Shown piece by piece: positions 49,367 through 55,427 of a DNA stretch of 55,664 nucleotides. Made by a program: the position numbers and the translations under genes. Source of the DNA: a virus; the IMG/VR virus record IMGVR_UViG_3300048908_000262, positions 1 to 55,664 of that record. One strand, written 5' to 3'. Within the stretch, counting starts at the first letter, position 1. Every line of letters starts with the position of its first letter. Under the pieces are notes generated by a model that was not told the DNA's origin, did no database searches, and was given only the letters and a program-made list of their open reading frames with translations.

Positions 49367-50641
49367 TCACCACAGTTTGAGTTTCAGCACCCCAGAACCG
49401 ATGTCGTCGTCGGCCGACGGCTGCGTGACGTTGTCTTCGACGGCGTAACGCACCGCGTCCCATAAGTGATTGTTGGCATCGACCGGCGTGTTCAGGATCT
49501 TGCCGCTGAGCCGGTCGGTCATCCACGAATACAGCCGCGCCTCTTCGCGCATGTGCTCGCAGGCCGGGTCGATCCAGATGTCGTAGCCCTGCAGGAACAA
49601 GATCCCGCTCTTGAGCGAGCCCGGCCCTTTGCGCGCCTTCTGCGCATTGATGCCGCGCCCCTGCAGCATCTCAATCGCCTCCGGCCGCGAGCTGTCGCAG
49701 CGCACCAGATTGTCGTCGGAGTGAATAACGCTGCGCACCAAACTGGGAAGCCGCTCCAGCGAGACCGCGCCGACAGCCTCGCCGCAGATGTAAATCTGCC
49801 GGGTGGCCTCGATCACGTAGAGCTTGACCACAGCACTGGGATCTTTGGCGAAGCCGAAGTCCATGCCATAGAGCGGCGCGCAGTTCTTCGGCACGTCCAG
49901 GCGGCCAATCTTGGTGTTGGGAAAAACCTTGCTCTCGTGCCGGAGGTCGTACTCGCCCAGCCAGACGTGCCGATACCGCGCCGGGTTGCCCTTCTTGAGC
50001 AACTGCATCTCGTTCGGCATTTCAGTCTTCAAAAAATACGGGTTGTCGGTGTAATCGACTTTGGTGACGATGCTGTTAGGCGGCGGCGCGCCGTTGCGAA
50101 AATAAGCATCAACCGGGTCTTCCGGGTCCACCGGGTTCCAGGTCCAGATCAGTTGCGACCCGGCTTGGCGAATGGTGGGCAGCAGCACTTCCATCGACTT
50201 GGCGCTGATGGTTCGCGCTTCCTCGATCCAGACGATGTCTGCGCCTTCGAGCGAGCGAATGCTTTCGACATTGCGCTCCAAGCCCATGAACAGGAACTGG
50301 CTTTTGTTGGTGTTGTGAAAAATGTATCGGTCGGTGACCGAAAATTGATCGTTGAGCGACATGTCGTTGATGCGCTTCTCGATCAGCTCTTTGGAGCTAT
50401 CGCGTATCGAGTTCTGATACTGGCGGGCACAGACCACGCGCTTACGGCTCTGACTGGCGACCGTCGCCAAATAAGTTGCCACCGCCCAGCTCTTGCCGCT
50501 GCCGCGCCCACCGTACAGCGCCTTGTGGCGGGCTCTGGCGAACAGCGTATCGCGTAAACGCACGCCCATATTGGCCTCGATCACACCGCGCGACGGCGCT
50601 TCCGGCGGCATCTCTACCGCAACATTAGTACGACGAGGCAT
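49367..50641 (-). CDS. Terminase large subunit
   Basis: This 424-residue protein packages DNA. The ATPase has Walker A YGGRGSGKSWAVA, Walker B DIVWIEEA and a coupling motif TWNPVDPEDPVDAY. The RNase H-like nuclease has GMDFGFAKDPSAVV, RCDSSRPEAIEML and DANNHLWDAVRYA with the metal-binding aspartates. It fits the PBSX/Terminase_3 class. The ATG at 50641 overlaps the small membrane gene by 28 bases. Confidence 0.9.
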   Translation of the reverse strand: MPRRTNVAVEMPPEAPSRGVIEANMGVRLRDTLFARARHKALYGGRGSGKSWAVATYLATVASQSRKRVVCARQYQNSIRDSSKELIEKRINDMSLNDQFSVTDRYIFHNTNKSQFLFMGLERNVESIRSLEGADIVWIEEARTISAKSMEVLLPTIRQAGSQLIWTWNPVDPEDPVDAYFRNGAPPPNSIVTKVDYTDNPYFLKTEMPNEMQLLKKGNPARYRHVWLGEYDLRHESKVFPNTKIGRLDVPKNCAPLYGMDFGFAKDPSAVVKLYVIEATRQIYICGEAVGAVSLERLPSLVRSVIHSDDNLVRCDSSRPEAIEMLQGRGINAQKARKGPGSLKSGILFLQGYDIWIDPACEHMREEARLYSWMTDRLSGKILNTPVDANNHLWDAVRYAVEDNVTQPSADDDIGSGVLKLKLW

Positions 50642-50868
50642 GCGATGAGTGGGATACCCGTAACGAGTGTGCCCAGAATGATGCCGCGAAACAGCAGGCA
50701 GCACGGGCAGTCGGTGAACAGATATTGGGTTAGTTTAGCGGTCCAATGTTCTTCACTCTGGCACCAGAGCGGAGTGACATGCTTGGACGCCCAGGCCAGG
50801 AAGTTCGAAACACGGTTGTCCGCCCATTCGACCGGCGAATTGGGATGCGGGTCGTCGCTAAATTCCAT
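50614..50868 (-). CDS. Membrane protein between terminase subunits
   Basis: This 84-residue protein has a polar N-terminal half and a hydrophobic C-terminal helix (residues ~58-82, GIILGTLVTGIPLIACLVVLM) preceded by CPCC. It lies between the terminase subunit genes and overlaps the large-subunit start. Its role is unknown; the CPCC could be a site for redox or metal. Confidence 0.6.
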   Translation of the reverse strand: MEFSDDPHPNSPVEWADNRVSNFLAWASKHVTPLWCQSEEHWTAKLTQYLFTDCPCCLLFRGIILGTLVTGIPLIACLVVLMLR

Positions 50869-50870
50869 AA

Positions 50871-51380
50871 TCAGGAGAACAGATCGACGTGCTCGGCCTC
50901 TTCGGGCGTGAGCACCTCGTTGGTAACGTCGATCACCGGCGGCGCGTCGGGGTCGTCGATGTACGTCCCATTGGGAATGCCGACGACGTTGATGGTGTGA
51001 ACGTGGGTATGCCGGTGCTCGGCGGTCTCCGGCACCTCGCGGCCATAGCCGCGCTTACGGTGCACCGTGGTCAGGTAGTACATGATGCAGCGCACGTCGC
51101 CGCTGTCGATCAGGTCGAACAGCCGTCCTTCGGCGAGATCGCCCATGGCCTCGCGCGCTTCGGCATGCGCTGCCGCCACCAGGGCATTCTTGGCGACGTA
51201 GTTGCGCAACTGCTCGCGCGTCACCCCGAGCGCAAGCGCCGCCGGGTTTAAGAGACCGCGATTTTCGATCAGCGCGTTGACGACGTTCTCCTCATAGAGA
51301 ACGCTGTCGCGGTGCGCCTTAAGCGCACGTTTGCGACGAGCCCTGGTGCTGTTGCTTTTACTTCTGGGATGGGTGCTCAT
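50871..51380 (-). CDS. Putative terminase small subunit
   Basis: This 169-residue protein is counted from the ATG at 51380; longer in-frame starts at 51431 and 51539 exist. It has a basic N-terminus, then a helix-turn-helix-like part (LLNPAALALGVTREQLRNYV) as in small terminases that bind pac or cos DNA, a long helix, and a beta C-terminal tail with HRHTHVHTINVVG. The call rests on the HTH and its position before the large subunit. Confidence 0.62.
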   Translation of the reverse strand: MSTHPRSKSNSTRARRKRALKAHRDSVLYEENVVNALIENRGLLNPAALALGVTREQLRNYVAKNALVAAAHAEAREAMGDLAEGRLFDLIDSGDVRCIMYYLTTVHRKRGYGREVPETAEHRHTHVHTINVVGIPNGTYIDDPDAPPVIDVTNEVLTPEEAEHVDLFS

Positions 51381-51492
51381 GCGTGCGATGCACTCCGGCC
51401 TGAACAGCCGGTCGTGCCCCAGGGACAGCATCTTCGGGGACAGCACGGTCAACCCGAAACGCGATGCCGTAACCGATTGACGAATCGCAGTA

Positions 51493-51987
51493 TCACGCCC
51501 GTACAACCTTGGCAATGGTGGTGCGAATGCGCGCTCCACCCAACAATGGCATTAGCAGGGTGAGGCTTTTGTCCGACGATTGGGTCACAAAAGCCTCGAT
51601 ATTGCTGAGAATCTTGTCGTTGATCCTGACTTTTTCGCCGATTTTGTAGTTTTCGTTGAGAATTCCACTCTTTTCCGCGTCCATCAGCGCCTGGATGACC
51701 CGATTGGGAGCCCGCCACAGATTGCCGTTCTCGCCGCCCAGCACGACACGGTCGCTCCTGATGAACCCTTGGCATGCCCTGAGGATGGTCTTGTCGAGTT
51801 CCGAGAACGGCAGCAGCAGGTAACGCGAGAACAACGGGTACTTTCGCCACTGCGCCGTCCCCTCGACGACCTGCATACGCAGCACCTGAGGCAGGTATGG
51901 GTGCTTCTCGAAACGAATCAGTTCGTTGTAAGCAGTGTACTCGCGGCTCGCCTCGGTGACGAGCGCGACCCAATCGTTGCGCGCCAT
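51493..51987 (-). CDS. NusG/RfaH-like transcription antitermination factor
   Basis: This 164-residue protein has the NusG layout. The N-terminal NGN domain shows WVALVTEASREYTAYNELIR, then YLPQVLRM and the PLFSRYLLLPF loop; residues ~110-160 are the KOW domain (KIGEKVRINDKILSNIEAFV, ending LLMPLLGGARIRT). NusG paralogs bind the RNA polymerase clamp and reduce pausing and termination. It is the first gene of the ~35-kb late operon, which suggests it drives full-length late transcription. AGGGG lies eight bases before the ATG. Confidence 0.72.
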   Translation of the reverse strand: MARNDWVALVTEASREYTAYNELIRFEKHPYLPQVLRMQVVEGTAQWRKYPLFSRYLLLPFSELDKTILRACQGFIRSDRVVLGGENGNLWRAPNRVIQALMDAEKSGILNENYKIGEKVRINDKILSNIEAFVTQSSDKSLTLLMPLLGGARIRTTIAKVVRA

Positions 51988-52140
51988 AGTACCAACCCCT
52001 GGATAATGTTGTGGAAGGGGCTAGTTGTCGCTTAAATTAGTGGCGGCGTCGAGGCGTTGTGCGAGCCTTTTGTCCTGGTGGTACTGAGGATGTTGGTACT
52101 GAGGATGTTGGTACTGAGGATGTTGGTACTGAAAATGTTG
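51985..52140 (-). promoter_or_regulatory. Repeat-bearing 5' leader of the NusG-like gene
   Basis: Four copies of a 15-bp unit lie at 52081-52140; read on the plus strand each is GTACTGAGGATGTTG, with two changes in the last. The junctions give three exact copies of GTTGGTACT (52092, 52107, 52122). The inverse, AGTACCAAC, occurs at 51988-51996 directly before the ATG. In the leftward RNA each repeat could pair with the ribosome-binding region. It could also be an array of protein-binding sites. Confidence 0.5.
52081..52140. repeat. Four 15-bp direct repeats
   Basis: The unit GTACTGAGGATGTTG is repeated at 52081, 52096 and 52111. The fourth copy, at 52126, reads GTACTGAAAATGTTG. There are no spacers, so this is not a CRISPR array. 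The 15-bp period is about one and a half helical turns. Confidence 0.9.
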
Positions 52141-52327
52141 ACAATCAGAATTGAGTCCCGGGTGGGATGAGGGGGCCGCCCGGGAAGTGGAGGTGAGGGA
52201 GTGAGTTGTGAGGGGGAAAGCTTCGCCTTCCTATGCCTATTCCCCGATCATAGCTAAAGCCTAAGCTTCCGGCCTAGGCTTTCAACTTAGGTGACCAAGG
52301 CCTAGGCCTTGGTCACCGTGTGCCACA
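52141..52327. other. Gene-free control region with 28-bp palindrome
   Basis: These ~190 bases contain no gene. The left part has TCCCGGG...CCCGGGA arms (about 52157-52187), and a G-rich purine tract follows (about 52188-52220). The right part has AAAGCCTA/TAGGCTTT arms (about 52255-52283) and the perfect 28-bp palindrome (52290-52317). It separates late and early leftward genes, so it may combine a terminator, late promoter, packaging site or origin. Confidence 0.5.
52290..52317. repeat. 28-bp perfect palindrome
   Basis: The two arms GGTGACCAAGGCCT and AGGCCTTGGTCACC are fully self-complementary with no loop. It lies 10 bases past the stop of the 52328 gene. It could form a cruciform, a bidirectional terminator stem or a dimeric protein site. 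Confidence 0.8.
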
Positions 52328-52549
52328 CTAAAACAGAATGTCATCCCGGGAATAAAGCGGGGCGGGTGGACCGCCCCGTGCCTCCATGTCATCTTGCGCT
52401 TGAATGCAATCGTCCTCAAATTGACACTGTGATTCGTAACGCAGGGTTTCGACGCTGTCACCTAAATCGTGATACATTTCATGGATTGCGTCATATCGTG
52501 AATTCCACTCAATTTCAAGTTCCTCACGGGCTGCGTCATATCCGTACAT
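52328..52549 (-). CDS. Small acidic early protein
   Basis: This 73-residue, very acidic helical protein has Tyr-rich N-terminal sequence and no known family. The ATG at 52549 is chosen because AAAGGAA lies eight bases upstream and because a longer start (52597) falls inside operator-promoter h. Its promoter makes it part of the same regulon as the ArdC-like gene. An acidic small early phage protein could be a DNA mimic, but this is speculation. Confidence 0.62.
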   Translation of the reverse strand: MYGYDAAREELEIEWNSRYDAIHEMYHDLGDSVETLRYESQCQFEDDCIQAQDDMEARGGPPAPLYSRDDILF

Positions 52550-52586
52550 TTGTTTAGTTCCTTTGCTATCTGCGTTCCAACAATGC

Positions 52587-52616
52587 TTATATGACATAGT
52601 GTCTAATCCAATGCAA
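52587..52616 (-). promoter_or_regulatory. Operator-promoter h
   Basis: On the minus strand, TTGCAT (52616-52611), an 18-bp spacer and ATATAA (52592-52587) can be read, and the spacer contains GACACTATGTC (52603-52593). The same palindrome core is found in operator-promoter f. It serves the gene ending at 52328. Confidence 0.72.
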
Positions 52617-52752
52617 TAGGCTAGGCTGATTGTTTTTACAAATATTTTGGACGGTGCCTTTAATCGGCCGATAGGCTATCGACCGACAAAGCGTTAGTGT
52701 GAAGACTCCAATGCGCAAGAAATGGATTCCTCCTACCTTGCGATAGCTAATG
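52617..52752 (-). terminator. Gap with hairpin behind the GP88-like gene
   Basis: This gap contains the imperfect inverted repeat CGGCCGATAG/CTATCGACCG (52665-52685), which lies after the stop of the leftward GP88-like gene and before operator-promoter h. It may terminate that short transcript. No gene is seen in the rest. Confidence 0.4.
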
Positions 52753-53427
52753 TTAACCATGTTCATGGTATGACACCGTTTCAACTTCCGGGTTCCAACA
52801 TGCACGGCAATCGCCGCATGAATTGTCCTGGAACCGAGCGGGACAATCATGGACACCGTCCCGCACCGTATCGCCGGAATGGACTTCGCTAGCCCATTTC
52901 CATTTCGTAGTCGCGCGACCATCAATCATGGTCGCACTAACGCGCGGGATTAGATTGGGCGGGATAGTTCCGCCTTGCGTGATGTAATCCAAAAGCATTT
53001 TAAGCTCACGCAGAGGAAGCCAATGCTTAACCTTGGGCGTGCGGCGCGCCACTTCACAAATCATGCCGAGATGCTCTACGCTTTGAACATCCCCGCTATC
53101 GTGCCATCGATGATAGCCTTTGACGATAGGCTCGCCCCGTACCTTGCCCGTGGTTTGAGCGTGGTTAATCATCATAACCATGGCCGGAATCCAGTGCGGC
53201 GAATCCAAGGAGGCTAACCGCCTTTCTTGCGCGGTTTTAACGCTAGGGTACTGATAATTACCGTTCAAAGCGTAGCATTTGTTGCAAATGCTGCCTTTAA
53301 CTTTGTGGAGCTTGCTTCCCGTCTTGCAAGCTTGCGCGGGAATTCCGTAAGTTGTTCCCGGCATTTTGCTGGCTTTGCCGATAGTCCATGCATTTGCTCG
53401 TGCCTGTTTTAAGGTAGTGATTTCCAT
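52753..53427 (-). CDS. GP88-family phage protein
   Basis: This 224-residue protein resembles mycobacteriophage gp88-type proteins. It has SKMPGTTYGIPAQACKTG, then ICNKCYALNGNYQYPSV, WHDSGDVQSVEHL, and at the end CPARFQDNSCGDCRACW and VSYHEHG. The cysteines (CNKC, CGDCRAC) probably bind metal, perhaps an Fe-S or zinc site. The function is unknown. The start at 53427 follows GAAAGGAA, and operator-promoter d controls it. Confidence 0.72.
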   Translation of the reverse strand: MEITTLKQARANAWTIGKASKMPGTTYGIPAQACKTGSKLHKVKGSICNKCYALNGNYQYPSVKTAQERRLASLDSPHWIPAMVMMINHAQTTGKVRGEPIVKGYHRWHDSGDVQSVEHLGMICEVARRTPKVKHWLPLRELKMLLDYITQGGTIPPNLIPRVSATMIDGRATTKWKWASEVHSGDTVRDGVHDCPARFQDNSCGDCRACWNPEVETVSYHEHG

Positions 53428-53468
53428 TTGCCTATTCCTTTCGTTTGGTTTCGATAATGAATAGAATA

Positions 53469-53490
53469 GACATTATGTCTAATCATTCAA
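53469..53490 (-). promoter_or_regulatory. Operator-promoter d (divergent pair, leftward)
   Basis: On the minus strand TTGAAT (53490-53485) precedes the palindrome GACATAATGTC (53479-53469), which is directly followed by a TATTCT-like -10. The 15-bp core TAGACA-NNN-TGTCTA is perfect. It faces operator-promoter e about 60 bases away, so both may be bound together. Confidence 0.7.
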
Positions 53491-53538
53491 ATCACAAACC
53501 TGTGATCGAGAAAAATTCTTTTGTCCAAAAAATCGCAC

Positions 53539-53566
53539 TTGCAATTAGACACGATGTCTATATATT
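53539..53566 (+). promoter_or_regulatory. Operator-promoter e (divergent pair, rightward)
   Basis: TTGCAA (53539-53544), a spacer with the perfect TAGACA-CGA-TGTCTA core (GACACGATGTC, 53548-53558) and TATATT (53561-53566) form the promoter for the rightward early genes from 53593. The spacing is 16 bp. Confidence 0.7.
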
Positions 53567-53592
53567 CACGATTGTCAGAAAGGAAACGGGCA

Positions 53593-53736
53593 ATGCACAT
53601 CGCGGCCAAAACGGCAATCATCTCGGACAACCTTGGTCTTAATGACCCGGAAGTCGCGATGTGCGTTTGCATGTTCCCTTTTAACCTGCCGCGATATATC
53701 GATATCGCTTGCAAGCTTATTCACCTGTTCTTCTAA
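53593..53736 (+). CDS. Small early protein
   Basis: This 47-residue protein starts at an ATG eight bases after GAAAGGAAA, about 27 bases from the -10 of operator-promoter e. It ends in a hydrophobic segment (residues ~27-47; FPFNLPRYIDIACKLIHLFF) that may be amphipathic or membrane-associated. The longer frame beginning at 53521 includes the promoter and is rejected. Confidence 0.52.
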   Translation: MHIAAKTAIISDNLGLNDPEVAMCVCMFPFNLPRYIDIACKLIHLFF

Positions 53737-53754
53737 ACGAAAGGAGTCAAGACC

Positions 53755-53976
53755 ATGCAACGATTCAAATATAAAGACCCGTGGTGGCTTGTCGATGCAG
53801 ACCACAACATCAAGCGCAAGTTCGAAAGCTACGAAGCTGCTAAAGCCGCTGGCGTCCGTGCCTATTGGCGCAAACGCAATGCAGGCTACTACGCTGAGGA
53901 CTCGTTTCACCTGCTTAAGGCAGGCGAATACTACTCGGTCGCCAGCATGATCGAAGCTGACAAGGAACGAAGCTAA
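53755..53976 (+). CDS. Hypothetical early protein
   Basis: This 73-residue protein has an aromatic N-terminus (KDPWWLVD) and a helical rest (ESYEAAKAAGVRAYW, YYSVASMIEADK), with basic and acidic residues mixed. AAAGGAG precedes the ATG. No family is recognised. It is expressed in the unit that starts at operator-promoter e. Confidence 0.62.
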   Translation: MQRFKYKDPWWLVDADHNIKRKFESYEAAKAAGVRAYWRKRNAGYYAEDSFHLLKAGEYYSVASMIEADKERS

Positions 53977-53993
53977 CAAAAGGAGTCAAGACA

Positions 53994-54113
53994 ATGGACT
54001 TGGTTATGTTTCTAGTCGGGTGTTTCGCCATTGGCGCGCTGCTAGGTGAGCTTGGTTATGGCCTATGGTCCCTGTGCGTTGCCATTGCAGCATGCAAAAG
54101 GAATGGAGGCTAA
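53994..54113 (+). CDS. 39-residue membrane mini-protein
   Basis: A frame beginning MDLVMFLVGCFAIGALL and ending IAACKRNGG contains one or two tightly packed hydrophobic helices with two cysteines. AAAGGAG precedes the ATG, identical in position to that of the previous gene, which supports it as a real gene. A role in superinfection exclusion is possible but not supported by sequence. Confidence 0.52.
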   Translation: MDLVMFLVGCFAIGALLGELGYGLWSLCVAIAACKRNGG

Positions 54114-54132
54114 CATGCTTTGCGCTGGCCTA

Positions 54133-54162
54133 TTGCAATTGATTAGACACTATGTCTATATA
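54133..54162 (+). promoter_or_regulatory. Operator-promoter f
   Basis: TTGCAA (54133-54138), a spacer of 18 bp and TATATA (54157-54162) surround the perfect core TAGACA-CTA-TGTCTA (GACACTATGTC, 54146-54156). It is the best match to the family consensus and drives the ArdC-like gene. Confidence 0.78.
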
Positions 54163-54199
54163 GGCTTATAGCGAAACGCAAACGAAAGGAACCGAAACA

Positions 54200-55072
54200 A
54201 TGCGCGATCACTATCAGGAAGTAACCACGCGAATCTTGCAGCAACTGGAACTTGGAGTCGCGCCGTGGGTCAAACCATGGTCGACGACTCCCGGGCAAAA
54301 TATCCCGGGCAATGCCGTGACCGGCCGCAATTATAGCGGCGTAAACGTGATTTTACTTTGGCTTGCGCGGGAGCGCGGTTGGCCTACGCCCAAGTTCCTA
54401 ACCTTTAAGCAAGCGCAAGAATTGGGCGGACATGTGAGAAAAGGCGAGCACGGGATTCCCGTTTACTACGTGTCGAGCTTCGTTCCCAAGGCCGAACGCG
54501 ATTCAGAGAACCCGCGCCGCGCAACTATGATGAAAGTCTACACCGTATTCAATGTCGCGCAATGCGAAGGGCTGCCTGAAACGCTGCTAACTAAGTTTCA
54601 GCCGGTCGCACGGCATAGTGACGAACGTGATGCCACGGCCGATGAATTCATTGCAGCCACGGGTGCCACGGTAAACGAAGGCGGCGATTCGGCATACTAC
54701 AGTCCCGGCCGTGACAAGGTTAACTTGCCAGCGTTTGAGGCCTTCAAGAGCGCCGCGCACTATTACGGAACCGCGTTCCATGAATTGATCCACTGGACGG
54801 GACACAAATCGCGTTGTGACCGTGACCTACGCAATCGGTTCGGCGAAAAGGCCTATGCGGCAGAGGAACTAGTTGCTGAGCTTGGAGCGGCATTTCTCTG
54901 CGCAGAGTTCAATGTAAACGGGCAATTGCAACATGCCTCGTATATTGCCCATTGGATTGAACTACTAAAGAACGACTCCAAAGCGTTCTTTACCGCCGCT
55001 AGCAAAGCGTCAAAGGCGATTGAATTCTTGCGTGGCGTTATCTCGGCAGAGGAACTGCAGGAAGCAGCGTAA
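54200..55072 (+). CDS. ArdC-like antirestriction/ssDNA-binding metallopeptidase protein
   Basis: This 290-residue protein matches the ArdC family: an N-terminal single-strand DNA-binding domain (WVKPWSTTPG, YSGVNVILLWLA, TFKQAQELGGHVRKGEHG, VFNVAQCEGLP) and a C-terminal metallopeptidase-like domain with HELIHWTGH (residues ~197-205). It also has a downstream EELVAELGAAFLC acidic helix. ArdC proteins protect incoming DNA from restriction. It is expressed from operator-promoter f with AAACGAAAGGA as ribosome site. The zinc site is complete, so it is probably active. Confidence 0.85.
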   Translation: MRDHYQEVTTRILQQLELGVAPWVKPWSTTPGQNIPGNAVTGRNYSGVNVILLWLARERGWPTPKFLTFKQAQELGGHVRKGEHGIPVYYVSSFVPKAERDSENPRRATMMKVYTVFNVAQCEGLPETLLTKFQPVARHSDERDATADEFIAATGATVNEGGDSAYYSPGRDKVNLPAFEAFKSAAHYYGTAFHELIHWTGHKSRCDRDLRNRFGEKAYAAEELVAELGAAFLCAEFNVNGQLQHASYIAHWIELLKNDSKAFFTAASKASKAIEFLRGVISAEELQEAA

Positions 55073-55105
55073 GCTGCTTCCCTTTTTCCAAAAGGAACTA
55101 AGCCT

Positions 55106-55360
55106 ATGAAAGCTTTTCTAATCGCCGCCGCGTTGCTAGGTAGCGTGGCCATCATGACCGCCTCACCTGACAAACCCGCAACCGCAATGCCCGAGGTACT
55201 CGTGGAGCACACGCCCCTGATCAGCGAACGTGACGCCTTCACTGCTAAGCTTGTCGCCTTGGGCTTTACCGCGCAAGCGCACCCGGAACCAACGCCGCAT
55301 AGCAAGCATCATCGTTGGCCTAGACGCGGCCGCCACCATTTCAAGCGTCACCACCACTAG
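55106..55360 (+). CDS. Exported His-rich protein
   Basis: This 84-residue protein has an N-terminal signal peptide or anchor (residues 1-18) and a C-terminal His- and Arg-rich tail (residues ~62-84, including RRGRHHFKRHHH). The tail could bind metal or nucleic acid. AAAGGAA precedes the ATG. It probably shares the ArdC transcript. The family is not recognised. Confidence 0.6.
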   Translation: MKAFLIAAALLGSVAIMTASPDKPATAMPEVLVEHTPLISERDAFTAKLVALGFTAQAHPEPTPHSKHHRWPRRGRHHFKRHHH

Positions 55361-55391
55361 AAACTTTTTTCAAAAATTCTGCAAAAAAGAC

Positions 55392-55421
55392 TTGCAATCG
55401 ATTAGACACCGTGTCATATAT
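55392..55421 (+). promoter_or_regulatory. Operator-promoter g
   Basis: TTGCAA (55392-55397) and ATATAT (55416-55421) flank a spacer with the perfect palindrome GACACCGTGTC (55405-55415). It leads into the hairpin-rich segment, with a predicted start of transcription near 55428. Confidence 0.75.
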
Positions 55422-55427
55422 GGATAG

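Noticed and set aside
52081-52140. Possible CRISPR array
   Set aside because: The 15-bp units are contiguous without spacers and too short; they are plain tandem repeats.
54115-54171. 18-codon leader peptide before ArdC
   Set aside because: It runs through operator-promoter f, so the DNA is explained by the promoter; coding cannot be supported.
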